DNA of 64,000 nt, from positions 198,691 through 262,690 of the forward strand of contig JAIUOW010000005.1 of the NCBI GenBank assembly GCA_020161775.1, given 5' to 3'. This document shows, in pieces, positions 1 through 10,624 of this stretch. The translations under genes and the position numbers were made by a program. This DNA is from Pseudomonadota bacterium (lineage in GTDB: Bacteria > Pseudomonadota > Gammaproteobacteria > Burkholderiales > Burkholderiaceae_C). Below the pieces are notes generated by a model, which saw only the letters and a list, made by a program, of their open reading frames with translations, was not told the DNA's origin and made no database searches. Every line of letters begins with the position of its first letter. The stretch's first letter is position 1.

Positions 1-708
1 CACTTCGAGCGGACCATGGGCCAGGGGGCCGAGAGCGTACGGCTGCTGTGCGAGCTGGCCGCCGAACGCGGCAAGCTGGTGGACATGCACTGCGACGAAA
101 CCGACGACCCGCTGAGCCGCCACATCGAGACGCTGGCCTTTGAGGCGCAGCGCCTGGGCCTGCAGGGCCGCGTGAACGGCAGCCACTGCACGTCCATGCA
201 CAGCATGGACAACTACTACGTCAGCAAGCTGCTGCCGCTGATGGCCGAAGCGCAGGTCAGCGTGATTGCCAACCCGCTGATCAACATCACGCTGCAAGGC
301 CGCCACGACACCTACCCCAAGCGCCGCGGCATGACCCGCGTGCCCGAGCTGATGGCCGCTGGTGTGAACGTCGCCTTCGGCCATGACTGCGTGATGGACC
401 CCTGGTACGGCATGGGCAGCGGCGACATGCTGGAGGTGGCCCACATGGGCCTGCACGTGGCACAGATGACCAGCCAGAAAGGCATTCGCGCCTGCTACGA
501 CGCCGTGACGGTGAACGCCGCCAAGGTGATGCACCTGCAGGGCTACGGCCTGGACGTGGGGTGTGACGCGAGCTTTGTGCTGCTGCAAGCGCGGGATGTG
601 GTGGAGGCGATCCGGTTGCGGGCGAACCGGTTGAAGGTGTGGCGAAAGGGCGCGTTGATTGCGCAGACGCCGGAACTGGCTGTCCAGATCATGATCGCCG
701 GGCGGTAA
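1..708 (+). CDS. codA: Cytosine deaminase family amidohydrolase, C-terminal part (5' end outside window)
   Basis: The frame is open from the first base, so the gene starts upstream. The visible part is the C-terminal ~235 residues of a CodA-type metal-dependent amidohydrolase, which converts cytosine to uracil and ammonia in pyrimidine salvage. The HCDE motif (near residue 35 of the fragment), GSHCTSMHS and the FGHD motif match the metal and substrate loops of E. coli CodA, and DTYPKRRG is also shared. An MFS transporter begins 51 bp downstream on the same strand and may be co-transcribed. Related deaminases such as isoguanine or creatinine deaminases share these motifs, so the exact substrate is inferred. 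Confidence 0.85.
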   Translation, partial: HFERTMGQGAESVRLLCELAAERGKLVDMHCDETDDPLSRHIETLAFEAQRLGLQGRVNGSHCTSMHSMDNYYVSKLLPLMAEAQVSVIANPLINITLQGRHDTYPKRRGMTRVPELMAAGVNVAFGHDCVMDPWYGMGSGDMLEVAHMGLHVAQMTSQKGIRACYDAVTVNAAKVMHLQGYGLDVGCDASFVLLQARDVVEAIRLRANRLKVWRKGALIAQTPELAVQIMIAGR

Positions 709-759
709 CGCACGACGCGGTTCACCAACCCCTGACAAGACCCGGTCACAATCAGCCGG

Positions 760-1977
760 GTGACTGACGCTACACCCTCCCCCCACCGCACCGCCTGGCT
801 CATGCTGCTGGTGCTGATTTCGGCCTTTGCCATGAGCCAGGCCTTTCGCACGGCCGCTGCCGTGATGGCCGCACCTCTGCAGCAGGACTTTGGGCTCACG
901 CCCCGGCAACTGGGCCTGTTCGCCGGTGCCTTTCACTTTGCATTCGGTGGCCTGCAGCTTTTCATGGGCTCGGGCATTGACGTGCATGGCACGCGGCGCA
1001 CGGTGCTGGCTGTCTTCCCGCTGGCGGTGATCGGACCGCTTGTCACCGCCAGCGCCGACGGGTTTGCCATGCTGGTGGTGGGCCAGGCGCTCACGGGCAT
1101 TGGCTGCGCGCCGGCCTTCCTGGCCTGCACGGTGTTCATTTCGCGGCGGTTTCCATCCGGGCAGTACGCCTCGGTCAACGGTGCCGCTTTGGGCATCGGC
1201 TCGGTGGGCCTGTTGCTGACCGGCACGCCGCTGGCGCTGCTGATCCAGGGCCTGGGCTGGCGCGCGGGCTATGTGGCCATGGCGGCCTGCGCGGCGCTGG
1301 CCTGGCTGGCCATCCTGCTGTGCGTGCGTGAAACGCCGCCGGCCCACCCCCATGGCCGGCCGTCGATGCTGGCCGCGCTGCGCGGCTATGGCGAGCTGTT
1401 CCGGCTGCCGCACACTTGGGGAATCATCGGCCTGGCGCTGTTCACCTATGCGTCATTCCTGTCGCTGCGCGGCCTGTGGCTGGGGCCGATGCTGATTGAG
1501 CGGCATGGCTTCAGCCTGGTGGCCACCGGCAACGTGGCGCTGGTGCTGTCGGTGCTGGGCATGTTTGCGCCACCGCTGTTTGGCCGGTTTGATCCCGGTG
1601 ATGCCCGGCGCCGCCGCTGGCTGTTCAACTTCACGCTGGCATGCGCCGGGCTGTTCGTATTGCTGGCATTGCCGTTGGGCGCCGTGCCCGATGTGGCGCT
1701 GTCGCTCGCCGTGGGCCTGGTCTCGGGCTACATGGTCATGCAGTACGCCGACGTGCGCGCGGCCTATCCGGCCGCCATGACCGGCCGGGCCATGGCGCTG
1801 TTCACCATGGCCATGTTCATGGGCGTGGCGTTCATGCAGTCGCTCACCGGCATGGTGGCCTCTGCCGCGGCCGGGCTGGGGCTGGACCCGTATGCCGCCG
1901 TCATGGCGTCGATTGCGGGCATGCTGGTGCTGGGCGCGGTGCTGCTGCGCTGGCTGCCGCAGCCGCCGCCGGCCTAG
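760..1977 (+). CDS. MFS transporter
   Basis: A 405-residue, very hydrophobic protein with about twelve predicted membrane spans in two halves, typical of the major facilitator superfamily. The loop after the second span carries GSGIDVHGTRRT, a degenerate form of the MFS loop-2 signature. The start is taken as GTG, because there is no better in-frame ATG before the first span. It lies just downstream of the cytosine deaminase gene, so a nucleobase or related small molecule is a possible cargo. That rests on position only; the sequence itself does not tell the substrate. Confidence 0.8.
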   Translation: MTDATPSPHRTAWLMLLVLISAFAMSQAFRTAAAVMAAPLQQDFGLTPRQLGLFAGAFHFAFGGLQLFMGSGIDVHGTRRTVLAVFPLAVIGPLVTASADGFAMLVVGQALTGIGCAPAFLACTVFISRRFPSGQYASVNGAALGIGSVGLLLTGTPLALLIQGLGWRAGYVAMAACAALAWLAILLCVRETPPAHPHGRPSMLAALRGYGELFRLPHTWGIIGLALFTYASFLSLRGLWLGPMLIERHGFSLVATGNVALVLSVLGMFAPPLFGRFDPGDARRRRWLFNFTLACAGLFVLLALPLGAVPDVALSLAVGLVSGYMVMQYADVRAAYPAAMTGRAMALFTMAMFMGVAFMQSLTGMVASAAAGLGLDPYAAVMASIAGMLVLGAVLLRWLPQPPPA

Positions 1978-2015
1978 GCACTGGCTGTGCGTTGCCGTCT
2001 GATGACGGCGGCGCC

Positions 2016-2516
2016 CTAACCCTGATGCGCACGCACGGCGGCAGGGTCAAAGCCCTTGTCGGCCCACGCGCTGGCACTGGCGCGCGTGAGCCTGAACGAC
2101 GGCGCCACGCGCACGTCGGCCAGCACATCGCCTGCGGCGTCGGTGGCGTGCAGCGTGGCGCTGGGGCTGTCTTCGTCGAGCTCAATGTCCAGGCTGATGG
2201 TCACCCGTTGCGCGCCATGCGTGATCTCAATGGACTGGTGCAGCGTGGCATGCAGCTGCTGTTCGTGCCGCCGGACAAATTCGCTGGCGGTCTTGACCAG
2301 CGTGTTGAAGGCCGACACATCCAGCGGCTTGGGGTTCTTCTTGTCGCGGCCCATGGTCCAGGGCCCCACCAGCGCGGGCTCCACCTGGCCGTCGGGCGTC
2401 ATCGCCACGGCCCAGCCATCGTCGTCTTCGTTCTTGATGACCTGTGCGGTCCAGCCGTTGTCGCGCCACAGGCGGCTTTCGGTGATCTTTTCTTGTGTGT
2501 TCTCGGTTTCTGTCAT
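2016..2516 (-). CDS. Conserved hypothetical protein, 166 aa
   Basis: An acidic soluble protein with no signal peptide or membrane span. The N-terminal part (roughly residues 1-75) has ESRLWRDNGWTAQVIKNEDDDGWAV and a GPWTMGRDKKNPK segment. The C-terminal half looks like a beta-rich domain. I do not recognise a functional family. It is transcribed divergently from yebC, with 67 bp between the start codons, so the two probably have back-to-back promoters. Codon use is like its neighbours. Function unknown. Confidence 0.65.
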   Translation of the reverse strand: MTETENTQEKITESRLWRDNGWTAQVIKNEDDDGWAVAMTPDGQVEPALVGPWTMGRDKKNPKPLDVSAFNTLVKTASEFVRRHEQQLHATLHQSIEITHGAQRVTISLDIELDEDSPSATLHATDAAGDVLADVRVAPSFRLTRASASAWADKGFDPAAVRAHQG

Positions 2517-2583
2517 GAAGGGGGCCTGGTTGGGTCAGCCGGCAGTTTACGATTGATGCCCCCAACACAAGGAAACACACACC

Positions 2584-3297
2584 ATGGGCGCGCAGTGGAA
2601 AGCAAAAGGCAAGGCAGCGGCGGCAGACGCCAGGGGCAAACTCTTTGGGCGGCTGGCCAAGGACATCATGGTGGCCGCGCGCAGCGGCGCCGACCCGGCG
2701 CTCAATGCCCGCCTGCGGCTGGTGGTCGAGCAGGCCCGCAAGGTGTCCATGCCCAAGGACACGCTGGACCGGGCCATCAAGAAGGGCGCGGGCCTCACCG
2801 GCGAAAGCGTCAATTTCGAGCACGTCATTTATGAGGGCTTCGCGCCGCACCAGGTGCCGGTGATGGTCGAATGCCTGACCGACAACGTCAAGCGCACCGC
2901 ACCCGAGATGCGCGTGCTGTTCCGCAAGGGCCAACTGGGCGCATCCGGCTCGGTCAGCTGGGACTTTGACCATGTGGGCATGATCGAGGCCGAGCCAGCC
3001 GCCGCCGGCGCAGACGCCGACATGGCCGCCATCGAGGCCGGCGCGCAGGATCTGGAGCCCGGGGAAACCGAAGGCACCACGCTGTTCATCACCGCGCCCG
3101 CCGACCTGGACCTGGTCAGCCGTGCCCTGCCCGCCCACGGCTTTACCGTGCTGTCGGCCAAGCTGGGCTACAAGCCCAAAAATCCGGTGGACCCGGCCAA
3201 CCTGAGCGCCGAGCAGCTGGAAGAAGTAGAGACCTTCCTGGCCGCCATTGACGCGAACGACGATGTGCAGAACGTATTCGTGGGGCTGGCGGGATGA
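2584..3297 (+). CDS. yebC: YebC/PmpR family DNA-binding or translation-associated regulator
   Basis: 237 residues, the usual length of the family. The hallmark N-terminus ([19 protein letters not shown], then [10 protein letters not shown]) and the central [17 protein letters not shown] and [12 protein letters not shown] motifs are clear. YebC proteins are cytoplasmic. They were described as transcriptional regulators (PmpR) and more recently linked to translation of proline-rich stretches. The stop codon overlaps the start of the DUF1499 gene by 4 bp (ATGA), so the two are translationally coupled. Confidence 0.93.
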   Translation: MGAQWKAKGKAAAADARGKLFGRLAKDIMVAARSGADPALNARLRLVVEQARKVSMPKDTLDRAIKKGAGLTGESVNFEHVIYEGFAPHQVPVMVECLTDNVKRTAPEMRVLFRKGQLGASGSVSWDFDHVGMIEAEPAAAGADADMAAIEAGAQDLEPGETEGTTLFITAPADLDLVSRALPAHGFTVLSAKLGYKPKNPVDPANLSAEQLEEVETFLAAIDANDDVQNVFVGLAG

Positions 3298-3797
3298 GTT
3301 CGCGGCTTCGCAAGACGGCCATGACCTTGCTCGCCGCTGCCATCCTGCTGCCGGCGCTGGTGTTGCTGGCCGCCCAGCTGGGCGCGTTCAAGGGCACGCC
3401 CCCCAGCGACCTGGGCATCCGCAACGGCCGGCTCAAGCCGCCGTCCAGCACGCCCAACAGCGTGACAAGCCAGGCCAGCCTGTACCCGGACCACCCGCAG
3501 GCGAAGCGCGCAGCCATTGCGCCGCTGGCGTTCAAGGGCGACGGACAGGCCGCCATGAAAAAGCTCGCCAGCATCCTGCGCGGCATGGAGCGCACCGAGA
3601 TCATCACCGAGCAGCCGGGCTACCTGTATGCCCAGTGCACCACCCGGCTCATGCGCTTTACCGATGACGTGGAGTTCTGGCTCGACGAATCCGCGGGCGT
3701 GATCCAGGTGCGCTCGGCCAGCCGCATCGGCCACGGCGACCGGGGCGTGAACCGCGCGCGGGTGGAGGCGATCCGGCACCAGCTGATGGCCCCATGA
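3294..3797 (+). CDS. DUF1499 domain protein, membrane-anchored
   Basis: 167 residues. An N-terminal hydrophobic segment (about residues 8-28) looks like an uncleaved anchor or signal peptide. It is followed by a DUF1499-type domain, with [11 protein letters not shown] near the start and a [33 protein letters not shown]-like end that is characteristic of the family. The function of DUF1499 proteins is not established. It overlaps the yebC stop codon by 4 bp and is followed directly by a hairpin terminator, so yebC and this gene form a two-gene unit. Confidence 0.8.
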   Translation: MSSRLRKTAMTLLAAAILLPALVLLAAQLGAFKGTPPSDLGIRNGRLKPPSSTPNSVTSQASLYPDHPQAKRAAIAPLAFKGDGQAAMKKLASILRGMERTEIITEQPGYLYAQCTTRLMRFTDDVEFWLDESAGVIQVRSASRIGHGDRGVNRARVEAIRHQLMAP

Positions 3798-3798
3798 C

Positions 3799-3822
3799 AA
3801 AAGCCGCCCGCAGGCGGCTTTT
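3799..3822. terminator. Bidirectional intrinsic terminator
   Basis: A perfect 10-bp stem (AAAAGCCGCC / GGCGGCTTTT) around a 4-nt loop lies between the convergent DUF1499 gene and clpA. The T-run is present in both directions because the stem itself begins with A's, so it can end transcription from either side. Confidence 0.85.
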
Positions 3823-3842
3823 GCGTTGAAGGCAGGCCCGGC

Positions 3843-6182
<2,340 letters not shown>

Positions 6183-6236
6183 GTGAATTCCTTTTGCCTT
6201 GCTGTTAACTCAACTCTAGATCAGTCCGACCCTGAT

Positions 6237-6596
6237 TTATTCAACCGGTTCACTCACACATTGCAGCGGATGCCCGGCCTGCTTCGCTGCTTCCTGCACC
6301 TGGTCCACCTTGGTGGCGGCGACATCCTTGGAATAGATGCCGCAAACCGCTTTGCCGTCCAGATGGATCTTCAACATGATCTGGGTCGCGGTTTCCCGGT
6401 CCTTGTTGAAGAACTCCTGGATCACGACCACCACGAATTCCATCGGGGTGTAGTCGTCGTTGAGCATGACGACCTGGTACATCTGCGGGGGTTTGGTCTT
6501 CTGCGTGCGGCGCTCCAGCACCACGGAACCGCTGTCATCCCCGCGTGCCGGCTGGTTGTACGGTGCCGGCGGTTTGGAGGGGTTTTTCGTAGCCAT
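6237..6596 (-). CDS. clpS: ATP-dependent Clp protease adaptor ClpS
   Basis: 119 residues from the chosen ATG. ClpS binds N-degron substrates (Leu, Phe, Trp, Tyr at the N-terminus) and docks on the ClpA N-domain. The core [20 protein letters not shown] with the NDD-T-MEFV signature and the later [14 protein letters not shown] segment are diagnostic. The reading frame is open to 6665, giving a 142-residue version, but the extra N-terminal residues are unlike the family. The start at 6596 ([10 protein letters not shown]) fits known betaproteobacterial ClpS. No strong Shine-Dalgarno is seen before either start. Confidence 0.92.
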   Translation of the reverse strand: MATKNPSKPPAPYNQPARGDDSGSVVLERRTQKTKPPQMYQVVMLNDDYTPMEFVVVVIQEFFNKDRETATQIMLKIHLDGKAVCGIYSKDVAATKVDQVQEAAKQAGHPLQCVSEPVE

Positions 6597-6762
6597 GAAT
6601 TTCATTCTATCGAGCAGGCTGGTGCGCTGCACCGGGGCCTGCGGATGACGTCCTTTTCGTGACATTCAAGCGACAGCGCTTCGTACCCGCAACAGCCATT
6701 CTGGGCCCGCAACCGGGGTTCAATCGGCGAAAAGGAGGCAGAAACCGGCGTTCGTGAAAATG

Positions 6763-6768
6763 TTGACA
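6763..6768 (+). promoter_or_regulatory. Possible -35 box for the cold-shock gene
   Basis: A perfect TTGACA occurs 58 bp before the cold-shock start codon. The matching -10 region (around 6786-6792) is poor, so the promoter assignment is tentative. Confidence 0.35.
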
Positions 6769-6826
6769 GTTCTTACCCGATTCCCTCACACTGAGTAAGG
6801 TTTGAGAGAACCGACGGGGGCAGACA

Positions 6827-7171
6827 ATGGCAACGGGGACAGTCAAATGGTTCAACGACGCAAAGGGCTTCGGGTTCATTGAGCCCGAAGGCGGCGGCTC
6901 GGACGTTTTCGCCCATTTCTCTGCCATCACCATGGACGGCTTCAAGACCTTGAAGCAGGGCTCGCGCGTGAGCTTTGACCTGGTGGACGGCCCCAAGGGC
7001 CAGTTGGCCCAGAACATCCGCTCGGAACCCGCCCTGCCAGGCGACGCCCTTTCCGCTGTGGCGCCAGCCACATCAGACAGCCGGCCCCCACCCCGCTCGT
7101 CACGCGTGCGCGCCCCCCAGTTTCACGCGCCGGCCCACGGCGACATGGTACCCACCAAACAGGCGCCCTGA
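6827..7171 (+). CDS. Cold-shock domain protein with C-terminal extension
   Basis: Residues 1-67 form a standard CspA-type cold-shock domain. The RNA-binding motifs KGFGFI (RNP1) and VFAHF (RNP2) are intact, as is the opening [11 protein letters not shown]. Such proteins are small cytoplasmic single-strand nucleic acid chaperones. It differs from the 67-70 residue norm by a ~47-residue Pro/Ser/Arg-rich tail with no recognisable fold. The tail stays in frame to a stop codon next to a hairpin, so it is not an obvious annotation error, though a frameshift that extended the protein is possible. Confidence 0.9.
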   Translation: MATGTVKWFNDAKGFGFIEPEGGGSDVFAHFSAITMDGFKTLKQGSRVSFDLVDGPKGQLAQNIRSEPALPGDALSAVAPATSDSRPPPRSSRVRAPQFHAPAHGDMVPTKQAP

Positions 7172-7177
7172 ACAAAA

Positions 7178-7207
7178 AAGCCGCCCTGGCTTGGGCCCGG
7201 GCGGCTT
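7178..7207 (-). terminator. Intrinsic terminator of icd
   Basis: A 9-bp stem (AAGCCGCCC / GGGCGGCTT) around a 12-nt loop. On the minus strand it ends in a run of T's and lies 36 bp after the icd stop. On the plus strand it follows the cold-shock gene but lacks a T-tail, so it mainly serves icd. Confidence 0.75.
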
Positions 7208-7242
7208 GGTACCGGTGGCCGCACCAGCGGCCCACCGTGCAA

Positions 7243-8496
7243 TTACATGTTGTCGATCATGACCTGACCGAAGCCGGAGCAGCTCACCTGCGTGGCACCG
7301 TCCATCAGGCGTGCGAAGTCGTAGGTGACTTTCTTGGACAGGATGGACTTTTCCAGCGAGCTGATGACCAGGTCGGCGGCTTCGGTCCAGCCCATGTGGC
7401 GCAGCATCATTTCAGCCGACAGGATTTCGGAACCGGGGTTCACGTAGTCCTTGCCGGCGTACTTCGGCGCGGTGCCATGGGTGGCTTCGAACATGGCCAC
7501 GGTGTCAGACAGGTTGGCGCCAGGTGCGATGCCAATGCCGCCGACCTGCGCGGCCAGCGCGTCGGAGATGTAGTCGCCGTTCAGGTTCAGCGTGGCCACC
7601 ACGCTGTACTCGGCCGGGCGCAGCAGGATCTGCTGCAGGAAGGCGTCGGCAATGCTGTCCTTGATGACGATGTCCTTGCCCGTCTTGGGGTTCTTGAACT
7701 TGCACCACGGGCCGCCGTCGATCAGCTCGGCACCGAATTCCTTTTGTGCCAGCGCGTACGACCAGTCACGGAAGCCGCCTTCGGTGAACTTCATGATGTT
7801 GCCCTTGTGCACGATGGTCACGCTGGGCTTGTCATTGTCAATGGCGTACTGGATCGCCTTGCGCACCAGGCGCTCGGTACCTTCGCGCGACACGGGCTTG
7901 ATGCCGATGCCGGACGTGCCGGGGAAGCGGATTTTCTTCACGCCCATCTCGTTGATGAGAAAGTCGATGACCTTCTTGGCCTTGTCGGTCTCGGCTTCGT
8001 ACTCAATGCCGGCGTAGATGTCTTCGGAGTTCTCGCGGAAGATGACCATGTTGGTCTTTTCCGGCTCTTTCAGGGGGCTGGGCACGCCCTTGAAGTACTG
8101 GATGGGGCGCAGGCAGACGTACAGGTCAAGCTCCTGGCGCAGGGCCACGTTCAGGCTGCGGATGCCGCCGCCCACCGGGGTGGTCAGCGGGCCCTTGATG
8201 GACACCACGTATTCGCGCACCACGTCCAGGGTTTCCTGGGGCAGCCACACGTCGGGGCCATACACCTTGGTGGACTTTTCACCGGCATACACCTCCATCC
8301 AGTGGATCTTTTTCTTGCCCCCGTAGGCCTTGGCCACGGCCGCGTCCACCACCTTGAGCATCACCGGCGTGATGTCAAAACCAGTGCCGTCGCCTTCGAT
8401 GTACGGAATGATCGGCTGGTCCGGCACGTTCAGGGACATGTCGGCATTGACGGTAATTTTCTGGCCTTCGGTGGGCACCTTGATGTGCTGGTACAT
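7243..8496 (-). CDS. icd: NADP-dependent isocitrate dehydrogenase
   Basis: 417 residues, the same as E. coli Icd. It converts isocitrate to 2-oxoglutarate and CO2 in the TCA cycle, in the cytoplasm. Landmarks are IEGDGTG near the N-terminus, the substrate loop [35 protein letters not shown] (with the serine that AceK phosphorylates in E. coli), and [20 protein letters not shown] near the nucleotide site. The frame runs further upstream to 8553. The start at 8496 (MYQHIKVP) is chosen because it has a GGAGA ribosome site and matches family length. Confidence 0.95.
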   Translation of the reverse strand: MYQHIKVPTEGQKITVNADMSLNVPDQPIIPYIEGDGTGFDITPVMLKVVDAAVAKAYGGKKKIHWMEVYAGEKSTKVYGPDVWLPQETLDVVREYVVSIKGPLTTPVGGGIRSLNVALRQELDLYVCLRPIQYFKGVPSPLKEPEKTNMVIFRENSEDIYAGIEYEAETDKAKKVIDFLINEMGVKKIRFPGTSGIGIKPVSREGTERLVRKAIQYAIDNDKPSVTIVHKGNIMKFTEGGFRDWSYALAQKEFGAELIDGGPWCKFKNPKTGKDIVIKDSIADAFLQQILLRPAEYSVVATLNLNGDYISDALAAQVGGIGIAPGANLSDTVAMFEATHGTAPKYAGKDYVNPGSEILSAEMMLRHMGWTEAADLVISSLEKSILSKKVTYDFARLMDGATQVSCSGFGQVMIDNM

Positions 8497-8615
8497 GGAA
8501 GAGACGTCTCCGGGGGTAGGCGCTGGACAGCTGGGGCCCAGCAGGTTAGGCAAAACCCTCGGATTCTACCGTCAAATAATTTTCACCACGCTGTCAACCG
8601 CCGGTAAACCAGCGC

Positions 8616-8687
8616 CGTTACGGTTGGGCCTTCCGGCTCCCGGAAGGAATTTTTCGAAAATTCAATTCACCCTAAGGACTCATCAAA
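8616..8687 (+). promoter_or_regulatory. Structured leader of the first Ala/Lys-rich gene (attenuator-like hairpin)
   Basis: The segment starts with CGTTACGGTTGGGCCTTCCGG. It contains a perfect 8-bp hairpin, CCTTCCGG-CTC-CCGGAAGG (8629-8647), followed by AATTTTTCGAAAATT. A GC stem followed by a T-run is the form of an intrinsic terminator, but it sits inside the leader, 40 bp before the start codon. A near copy lies before the second gene at 9012. Function is inferred, not known. Confidence 0.55.
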
Positions 8688-8912
8688 ATGAACAAGCTCA
8701 TCGCTGCCCTGATCGCCGGTCTCTTCTCCGTTGGCGTTTTCGCCCAGGCCGCTGCTCCCGCCGCCAAGAAGGAAGAAGCCAAGCCCGCCGCCGCTGCCCC
8801 GGCCGCCAAGAAGGAAGAGGCGAAGAAGGAAGAAGCCAAGCCGGCCGCCAAGAAAGAAGAAGCCAAGAAGGACGACAAGAAGGCCGCCAAGAAGGAAGAG
8901 AAGAAGTCGTAA
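8688..8912 (+). CDS. Small secreted Ala/Lys/Glu-rich protein (paralogue 1)
   Basis: 74 residues. A clear Sec signal peptide (MNKLIAALIAGLFSVGVFAQ) has an AxA-like cleavage region near residue 19-20. The predicted mature part is ~55 residues built almost only from Ala, Lys, Glu, Pro and Asp, with repeated AAKKEEAK blocks, so it is probably disordered or a single helix in the periplasm. The function is unknown. Its leader, signal peptide and terminator are all repeated in the next gene, which shows a duplicated transcription unit. The ribosome site is the AAGGA before the ATG. Confidence 0.75.
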   Translation: MNKLIAALIAGLFSVGVFAQAAAPAAKKEEAKPAAAAPAAKKEEAKKEEAKPAAKKEEAKKDDKKAAKKEEKKS

Positions 8913-8930
8913 TTCACGGCCTTTTCACTG

Positions 8931-8957
8931 AAAAAGCCCGCCGCGTGCGGGCTTTTT
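8931..8957 (+). terminator. Intrinsic terminator of paralogue 1
   Basis: The stem AAGCCCGC / GCGGGCTT with loop CGCGT is followed by a six-T run. The same stem and loop are repeated at 9448-9473 after paralogue 2. Confidence 0.85.
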
Positions 8958-9011
8958 TGCGGGCGCGCCAGCCCTCGGCATGAGGCATGTCAACCGGCAG
9001 CGACTGGCCCG

Positions 9012-9085
9012 CGTTACGGTTGGGCCTTCCGGATTTCCGAGCCGAAGGAATTTTCGAAAAACCTCACACCTCAAAGGACTCTGTC
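9012..9085 (+). promoter_or_regulatory. Structured leader of the second Ala/Lys-rich gene
   Basis: It shares with the leader at 8616 the block CGTTACGGTTGGGCCTTCCG, the GAAGGAATTTT..CGAAAA segment and CT(C)AAGGACT before the ATG. The hairpin is weaker here (CCTTCCGG against GCCGAAGG with a longer loop), but the TTTTCGAAAA palindrome is kept. Conservation of the leader as well as the coding region argues that it matters. Confidence 0.5.
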
Positions 9086-9427
9086 ATGAACAAACTCATC
9101 GCCGCCCTGATCGCTGGCCTGTTCTCTGTTGGCGCATTCGCCCAAGCGGCTGCACCGGCTGCCAAGCCCGCCGCCGCTCCCGCTGCCGCCGCCCCTGCTG
9201 CTGCACCTGCCGCCCCCGCCGCTGCCGCCGCCCCGGCCGCCAAGGAAGACAAGGCTGCTGCTGCCAAGGCCGCGAAGGAAGAAAAGGCCGCTGCCGCCAA
9301 GAAGGCCAAGGAAGAGAAGGCCGCCGCCGCCAAGAAGGCCAAGGAAGAAAAGGCCGCTGCTGCCAAGAAGGCCAAGGAAGAAAAGGCTGCCGCCAAGGCC
9401 GCCAAGAAGGAAGAAAAGAAGTCGTAA
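9086..9427 (+). CDS. Small secreted Ala/Lys/Glu-rich protein with 11-residue repeats (paralogue 2)
   Basis: 113 residues. The signal peptide is almost identical to that of paralogue 1 (MNKLIAALIAGLFSVGAFAQ). An Ala/Pro-rich stretch (about 20-55) is followed by at least three exact copies of an 11-residue unit, KAAAAKKAKEE, with degenerate copies at both ends, and the same terminal KKEEKKS. The repeat should form a highly charged alpha-helix. No enzyme or binding motif is seen and no function is known. The frame is open upstream to 8987, but the ATG at 9086 starts the signal peptide and follows the AAAGGACT ribosome site. Confidence 0.75.
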   Translation: MNKLIAALIAGLFSVGAFAQAAAPAAKPAAAPAAAAPAAAPAAPAAAAAPAAKEDKAAAAKAAKEEKAAAAKKAKEEKAAAAKKAKEEKAAAAKKAKEEKAAAKAAKKEEKKS

Positions 9428-9447
9428 TCCACGGCTGCCTCTTCTGC

Positions 9448-9473
9448 AAAGCCCGCCGCGTGCGGGCTTTTTC
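9448..9473 (+). terminator. Intrinsic terminator of paralogue 2
   Basis: The hairpin has the same GCCCGC-CGCGT-GCGGGC stem and loop as the one at 8931, followed by five T's. The start codon of the DUF192 gene follows within 20 bp, so that gene needs its own promoter or read-through. Confidence 0.8.
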
Positions 9474-9491
9474 ATGGGCACAATTCACCGC

Positions 9492-9941
9492 ATGAACAAA
9501 TTTGCCGCCCTCCTCCTGGCCGGGTGCGTCGCCTGCGGTGCCGCGCTGGCCCAGGACGCCCCCCAGATGAACCTGCCGCGCGTCAAGCTGTCGGCGGGCA
9601 TGCACCAGATCGACGCCCAGGTCGCCGCCACGCCGGAGCAGCGCAGTACCGGCCTGATGTTCCGCAAGGACATGCCCCAGCACGAAGGCATGCTGTTCGT
9701 GTTCGAGCAGCCCTCGGTGCAATGTTTCTGGATGAAAAACACCTTGCTGCCGCTGACGGCCGCCTTTGTGGCGGACGACGGCACTATCGTGAACCTCGCT
9801 GACATGAAGCCGCAGACCACCGATTCACACTGTTCAGCCAAACCCGTTCGCTATGTGCTGGAAATGAACCAGGGCTGGTTTGCCAAAAAGAACATCAAGG
9901 CGGGCTTCAGGCTCGCCGGCCCGCCGTTCCAGGGCAAATGA
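9492..9941 (+). CDS. DUF192 family secreted protein
   Basis: 149 residues. A signal peptide (about 1-20, ending ALAQ) is followed by a DUF192 domain. Motifs include QVAATPEQRSTGLMFRKDMP, GMLFVFEQP and CFWMKNTLLPLTAAFV, the last being the family hallmark, and a C-terminal YVLEMNQGWF. DUF192 proteins are small periplasmic proteins of undefined function. The ATG at 9492 is chosen because it begins a normal signal peptide. An earlier in-frame ATG at 9474 falls at the end of the preceding terminator. Confidence 0.88.
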   Translation: MNKFAALLLAGCVACGAALAQDAPQMNLPRVKLSAGMHQIDAQVAATPEQRSTGLMFRKDMPQHEGMLFVFEQPSVQCFWMKNTLLPLTAAFVADDGTIVNLADMKPQTTDSHCSAKPVRYVLEMNQGWFAKKNIKAGFRLAGPPFQGK

Positions 9942-9950
9942 TTCATGACA

Positions 9951-9977
9951 AAGGGGCCGCTTGGCGGCCCCTTTTTT
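9951..9977. terminator. Bidirectional intrinsic terminator
   Basis: The stem AAGGGGCCG / CGGCCCCTT with a 5-nt loop and a T-run lies between the convergent DUF192 gene and sodB. A's before the stem give a shorter T-tail for sodB as well. Confidence 0.85.
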
Positions 9978-9994
9978 GCCGGGCGCCCAGCGCC

Positions 9995-10576
9995 TCAGGC
10001 GAAGTTGGCTTCGGCAAAGCCCCAGTTCACCAGCTTGTCCAGGAAGGTCTCGACGAACTTCGGGCGCAGGTTGCGGTAGTCGATGTAGTACGCGTGTTCC
10101 CACACGTCCACGGTCAGCAGTGCCTTGTCGGCCGTGGTCAGCGGGGTGCCGGCGGCGCCGGTGTTGACAATGTCCACCGAGCCGTCGGGCTTCTTGACGA
10201 GCCATGTCCAGCCCGAGCCGAAGTTGCCCACGGCCGACTTGACGAAGGCTTCCTTGAACGCGGCGTAGCTGCCCCACTTCGCATTGATGGCCGCCGCCAG
10301 CGCGCCGGACGGCTCGCCGCCGCCTGCGGGCTTCATGCAGTTCCAGAAGAAGGTGTGGTTCCAGATCTGGGCAGAGTTGTTGTAGATGCCGCCGCTGGAC
10401 TTCTTGATGATGTCCTCCAGCGTCATGCTTTCAAACTCGGTGCCTTTTTGCAGGTTGTTGAGGTTGACGACGTAGGCGTTGTGGTGCTTGCCGTGGTGGT
10501 ATTCGAGGGTTTCCTTCGAATAGTGCGGAGCCAGCGCATCGATTGCGTACGGCAGCGGGGGCAGGGTGTGTTCCAT
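9995..10576 (-). CDS. sodB: Superoxide dismutase (Fe type)
   Basis: 193 residues, the normal SodB length. It converts superoxide to H2O2 and O2 in the cytoplasm. Metal ligands are in [11 protein letters not shown] (first His), NHTFFWNCM (second His) and [13 protein letters not shown] (Asp and His). The GSGWTWLV segment and the overall pattern favour iron over manganese, but the metal cannot be proved from sequence. xseA ends 48 bp upstream on the same strand. A TATACT -10-like box in that gap suggests sodB also has its own promoter. Confidence 0.94.
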   Translation of the reverse strand: MEHTLPPLPYAIDALAPHYSKETLEYHHGKHHNAYVVNLNNLQKGTEFESMTLEDIIKKSSGGIYNNSAQIWNHTFFWNCMKPAGGGEPSGALAAAINAKWGSYAAFKEAFVKSAVGNFGSGWTWLVKKPDGSVDIVNTGAAGTPLTTADKALLTVDVWEHAYYIDYRNLRPKFVETFLDKLVNWGFAEANFA

Positions 10577-10624
10577 GGGGCTTTTCCTCGTGATTTGTTG
10601 GACTGAAACGGTCGAGTATAGGAA

